From Nemopilema nomurai (taxonomy: Eukaryota; Cnidaria; Scyphozoa; Rhizostomeae; Rhizostomatidae): DNA of 64,000 nt. A program made the position numbers and the translations under genes. Each line of letters opens with the position of its first letter. Within the stretch, counting starts at the first letter, position 1. Below the pieces are notes generated by a model, which saw only the letters and a program-made list of their open reading frames with translations, made no database searches and was not told the origin of the DNA. This document shows positions 61,599-64,000 of this stretch, piece after piece. The stretch covers positions 1,232,820 to 1,296,819 of the forward strand of contig ML133496.1 in assembly GCA_003864495.1 (NCBI GenBank), given 5' to 3'.

Positions 61599-63712
61599 AT
61601 GTTCCCTGAAGGTGAACAACAAAATACGGAAAAATTCCATCTTTCATGTGGTATAAATCATTTTTGTTTTATGCATATATATCTATAATCTTTTTGATAT
61701 TTTCAAGTTCATCAATTTTTCATTGGAATATGGTTTTGTCTTTTCAGTGAAAAAATGCGGAAGAAAATAAATTTTTTTCTGAATCAGATTTGTCAGTTCA
61801 AAGTAACAAACCTGTAAAATAAGTGTCACAAAAATTTCATTGAATATAGTTCAGTTATTTGACAAAATAGCAAAAATGTTGATCTTGGTATCAAGTGCAC
61901 ATTGTTAAGTGCACATGACTTTTTCTATATGCTATTTTCTTATTCTTCTGAATAACGAGATTTTTTCTATTTCTTGAAGATCTAGTGAGTATTGGATTTG
62001 AGCCTGTTGGAAGATGGTTTGAGGCTTATTTAAGAAGGCAAAAGCATGAGAAGTCTTCATCAATCAGTTCAAATCCAAGTGATGAAACTGAGCAAGTTGA
62101 TGATGATGTTGCAGATTCTGTCCTCACAGATGATGAGAAAGCATTTTTGTTGAGTCTTGATTCAAAAGAATGGAAGAAACAAGATCACTATAGAGTCCTA
62201 GGAATCAAAGACCGCTTTGCTGCATCTGAGGAGGCTATAAAAAGGGCTTGTGAGTTGGTATAATGCATCATTGGTTTAGGCTTCTTCCAATTCATTCTGA
62301 CATGGTTTGAGAAATTTTTTAGTTAAGTAACCTCAGACAGTGGAAGCAAGGAATTTCTGAATGTAGTTTATAGTCTTCTGATCTTGTTAAGAAGAGTAGC
62401 TGTGAAACAGCCTTCAATTAGAATGCTTTGATCAATTTCAGACAGGAAGATGGTTTTACAGCATCATCCAGACAAGAAAGGGAACAGGAAAGGAAGCTTT
62501 GATGTCCCTGGCCTGAATGAACATGAGTATTTTACTTGCATCACCAAAGCATATGAAACTCTGAGCAATATCACAACAAGAAGAGCATATGACAGTGTTG
62601 ACCCAACATTCAATGAAGACATCCCTACACAAGTCAAAGGGGACTTTTTTGAAACTTTTAAACCTGTTTTCAAAAGAAATTCAAGGTGAGTTTCTTTGTT
62701 TTTGGCAAGCAAACCTTCCTTTTATACAACCATTTTATGTTATTTGATTTAATTTCCTTCAGTGCTATGTTGTGGGTACTGTTTTAGGCACAAAGAAACT
62801 AGGAAGTAATAGCCAGTGTTTTGCAGTTTAAATGGGCCCCTCTAAAAGATAATGATCTAAAAGAGGTAATAAGTTGTAACATGACAGCAATTCTAATACG
62901 CCTTGATAAAACTTCTATCTGCATTTTGTGTGACTTGGAAAGAAGCAACTTATTCCATTTTGGTATCATTTGTTGGCAATATTAATGAAAGCAAATGAGC
63001 ACTGTAAAGTAAGTACCATGATATGAAAAGATAAACCATGTTAAAGCTGGTAGAATATTGCTCTTCGTTCAACATATATAACATTCTCTCTTGTTTGAAT
63101 AGTAATAAACATATGGCTTGTATAGTTTTCAACCCATTTTAGATGGTCTGTAAAGAATCCTGCTCTCGATCTTGGAGATGTTGACAGTTCAGAAAACCAT
63201 GTGAATGAATTTTATGAGTTTTGGTGAGTTGCATAGTATAAATATAATATGCTGATATCAAAAAACTTATGCTAAAGAAGCTAGTTTTCTATATTTATTT
63301 AAATTGTTAAGACATGCATTCAGGACTATTTATACACACGTTTTCTATGTTTACTTCAGGTACGATTTTGATTCTTGGAGGGAGTTTTCCTACTTGGACG
63401 AGGAAGACAAGGGTACAGCTGAAAGGTCAGTGTTTTGAACCCCAACATTTTCTTAAGGGTATTAACAGTGTCCATCAGCAAGCAAGTTTTTTATTATGCT
63501 TGTTAATTTTTGTGATTTTCAATCACTAGCCTTATAATAACAAGGAAAAACTTTCAGGCCTGTTCAAGAGAGACTATTTCTTTTTGTATGTTTCTTCTTG
63601 ACTAAGTTTATTGTTTTTAGTCGTGAAGAAAGGCGGTGGATGGAGAAGCAAAATCGTAGAAAAAGACAGACTCGAAAGAAAGAGGAGCTTGCCAGGATCC
63701 GGCTGTTAGTTG
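61599..63712 (+). CDS. DNAJC2: DNAJC2 (MPP11/zuotin), ribosome-associated J-protein, 5' part
   Basis: DNAJC2 is the J-domain partner of HSPA14 in the ribosome-associated complex at the peptide exit tunnel, and it also acts at H2A-ubiquitin chromatin. Exons: 61599-61611 (tentative, encoding MFPE), 61980-62258 by similarity with the donor at 62249/62250, 62442-62685, 63143-63223, 63360-63425, 63621-63712; the gene continues past the window. Landmarks: EPVGRWFEAYLRR, the J-domain start DHYRVLGIKD, the catalytic HPD in [54 protein letters not shown] and EERRWMEKQN. These follow human DNAJC2 in order. The zuotin homology, charged and SANT domains would be downstream. The first coding exon is inferred from phase and Met only; a longer upstream N-terminus is possible. 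Confidence 0.92.
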
Positions 63713-64000
63713 GTGAGTTATTTTGAAGGCATTCTTGTCGATTTGAACAGTTTCAAAGCTGAAGACAGGTCATTATGTTTGAGGGGCTTAGAAGAATACA
63801 GCCATATAACGGCGGACAGGCTCGTACGTTATGCAATAATAGCTGTTTGGCTTAGGCCTAAGTGCTTTTGAGCTTGTCAGATCAACAATTTCACCCGAGA
63901 GAGGCGTTTTCAAAGGCTGGAGCAGGGTTATGACTTATAAAACGGATGCGTAGCTGCATTGGTGAAAATGGATTGTCACTTTTGCCAAAAAGGGGGCAGA

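Overview
This window is nuclear DNA from an intron-rich invertebrate animal. It is AT-rich, and every protein-coding gene I recognise is built from short exons with mostly GT-AG introns. Exon joins were placed by splice sites, reading phase and remembered similarity to human proteins. The ancestral-looking intron density suggests an anthozoan cnidarian such as a coral or sea anemone, but nothing in the window proves the taxon. I see no bacterial, phage or CRISPR features.

Layout from left to right: the 3' part of FHIT (+, 16-2649); LSM3 (-, 4838-5618) head to head with AAGAB (+, 5743-6590, with one frame break); MANF (-, 7200-8174) head to head with SNIP1 (+, 8368-13203, with one frame problem); a gene-poor stretch (13.2-21.1 kb); a two-pore-domain potassium channel (+, 21080-27876, 5 exons); urocanate hydratase UROC1 (+, 29898-41706, 24 exons); histidine ammonia-lyase HAL (-, 43481-54710, 23 exons); the glutamine methyltransferase HEMK1 (-, 56406-60426, 10 exons); and the 5' part of DNAJC2 (+, from about 61599 past the window end).

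Most of these are unrelated housekeeping genes: nucleotide metabolism, U6 snRNP, clathrin adaptor assembly, ER proteostasis, splicing, translation termination and ribosome-associated chaperoning. Three pairs are divergent with short or shared upstream regions. The exception is UROC1 and HAL. They catalyse steps two and one of histidine catabolism (histidine to urocanate to imidazolonepropionate) and sit tail to tail 1.8 kb apart, a small metabolic gene pair that is unusual in an animal.

The strongest second-look items are: a near-perfect U12-type (minor spliceosome) intron in HAL; a UROC1 splice donor reading ATGAGT where GTGAGT is expected, in an intron whose last 370 bases are a minisatellite running into the acceptor; a three-copy 171-176 bp repeat and an inverted-repeat element in other UROC1 introns; single-base frame lesions in AAGAB and possibly SNIP1; and an XBP1/ATF6-like element in MANF intron 1. 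The frame lesions and the donor change could be assembly errors or real variants.
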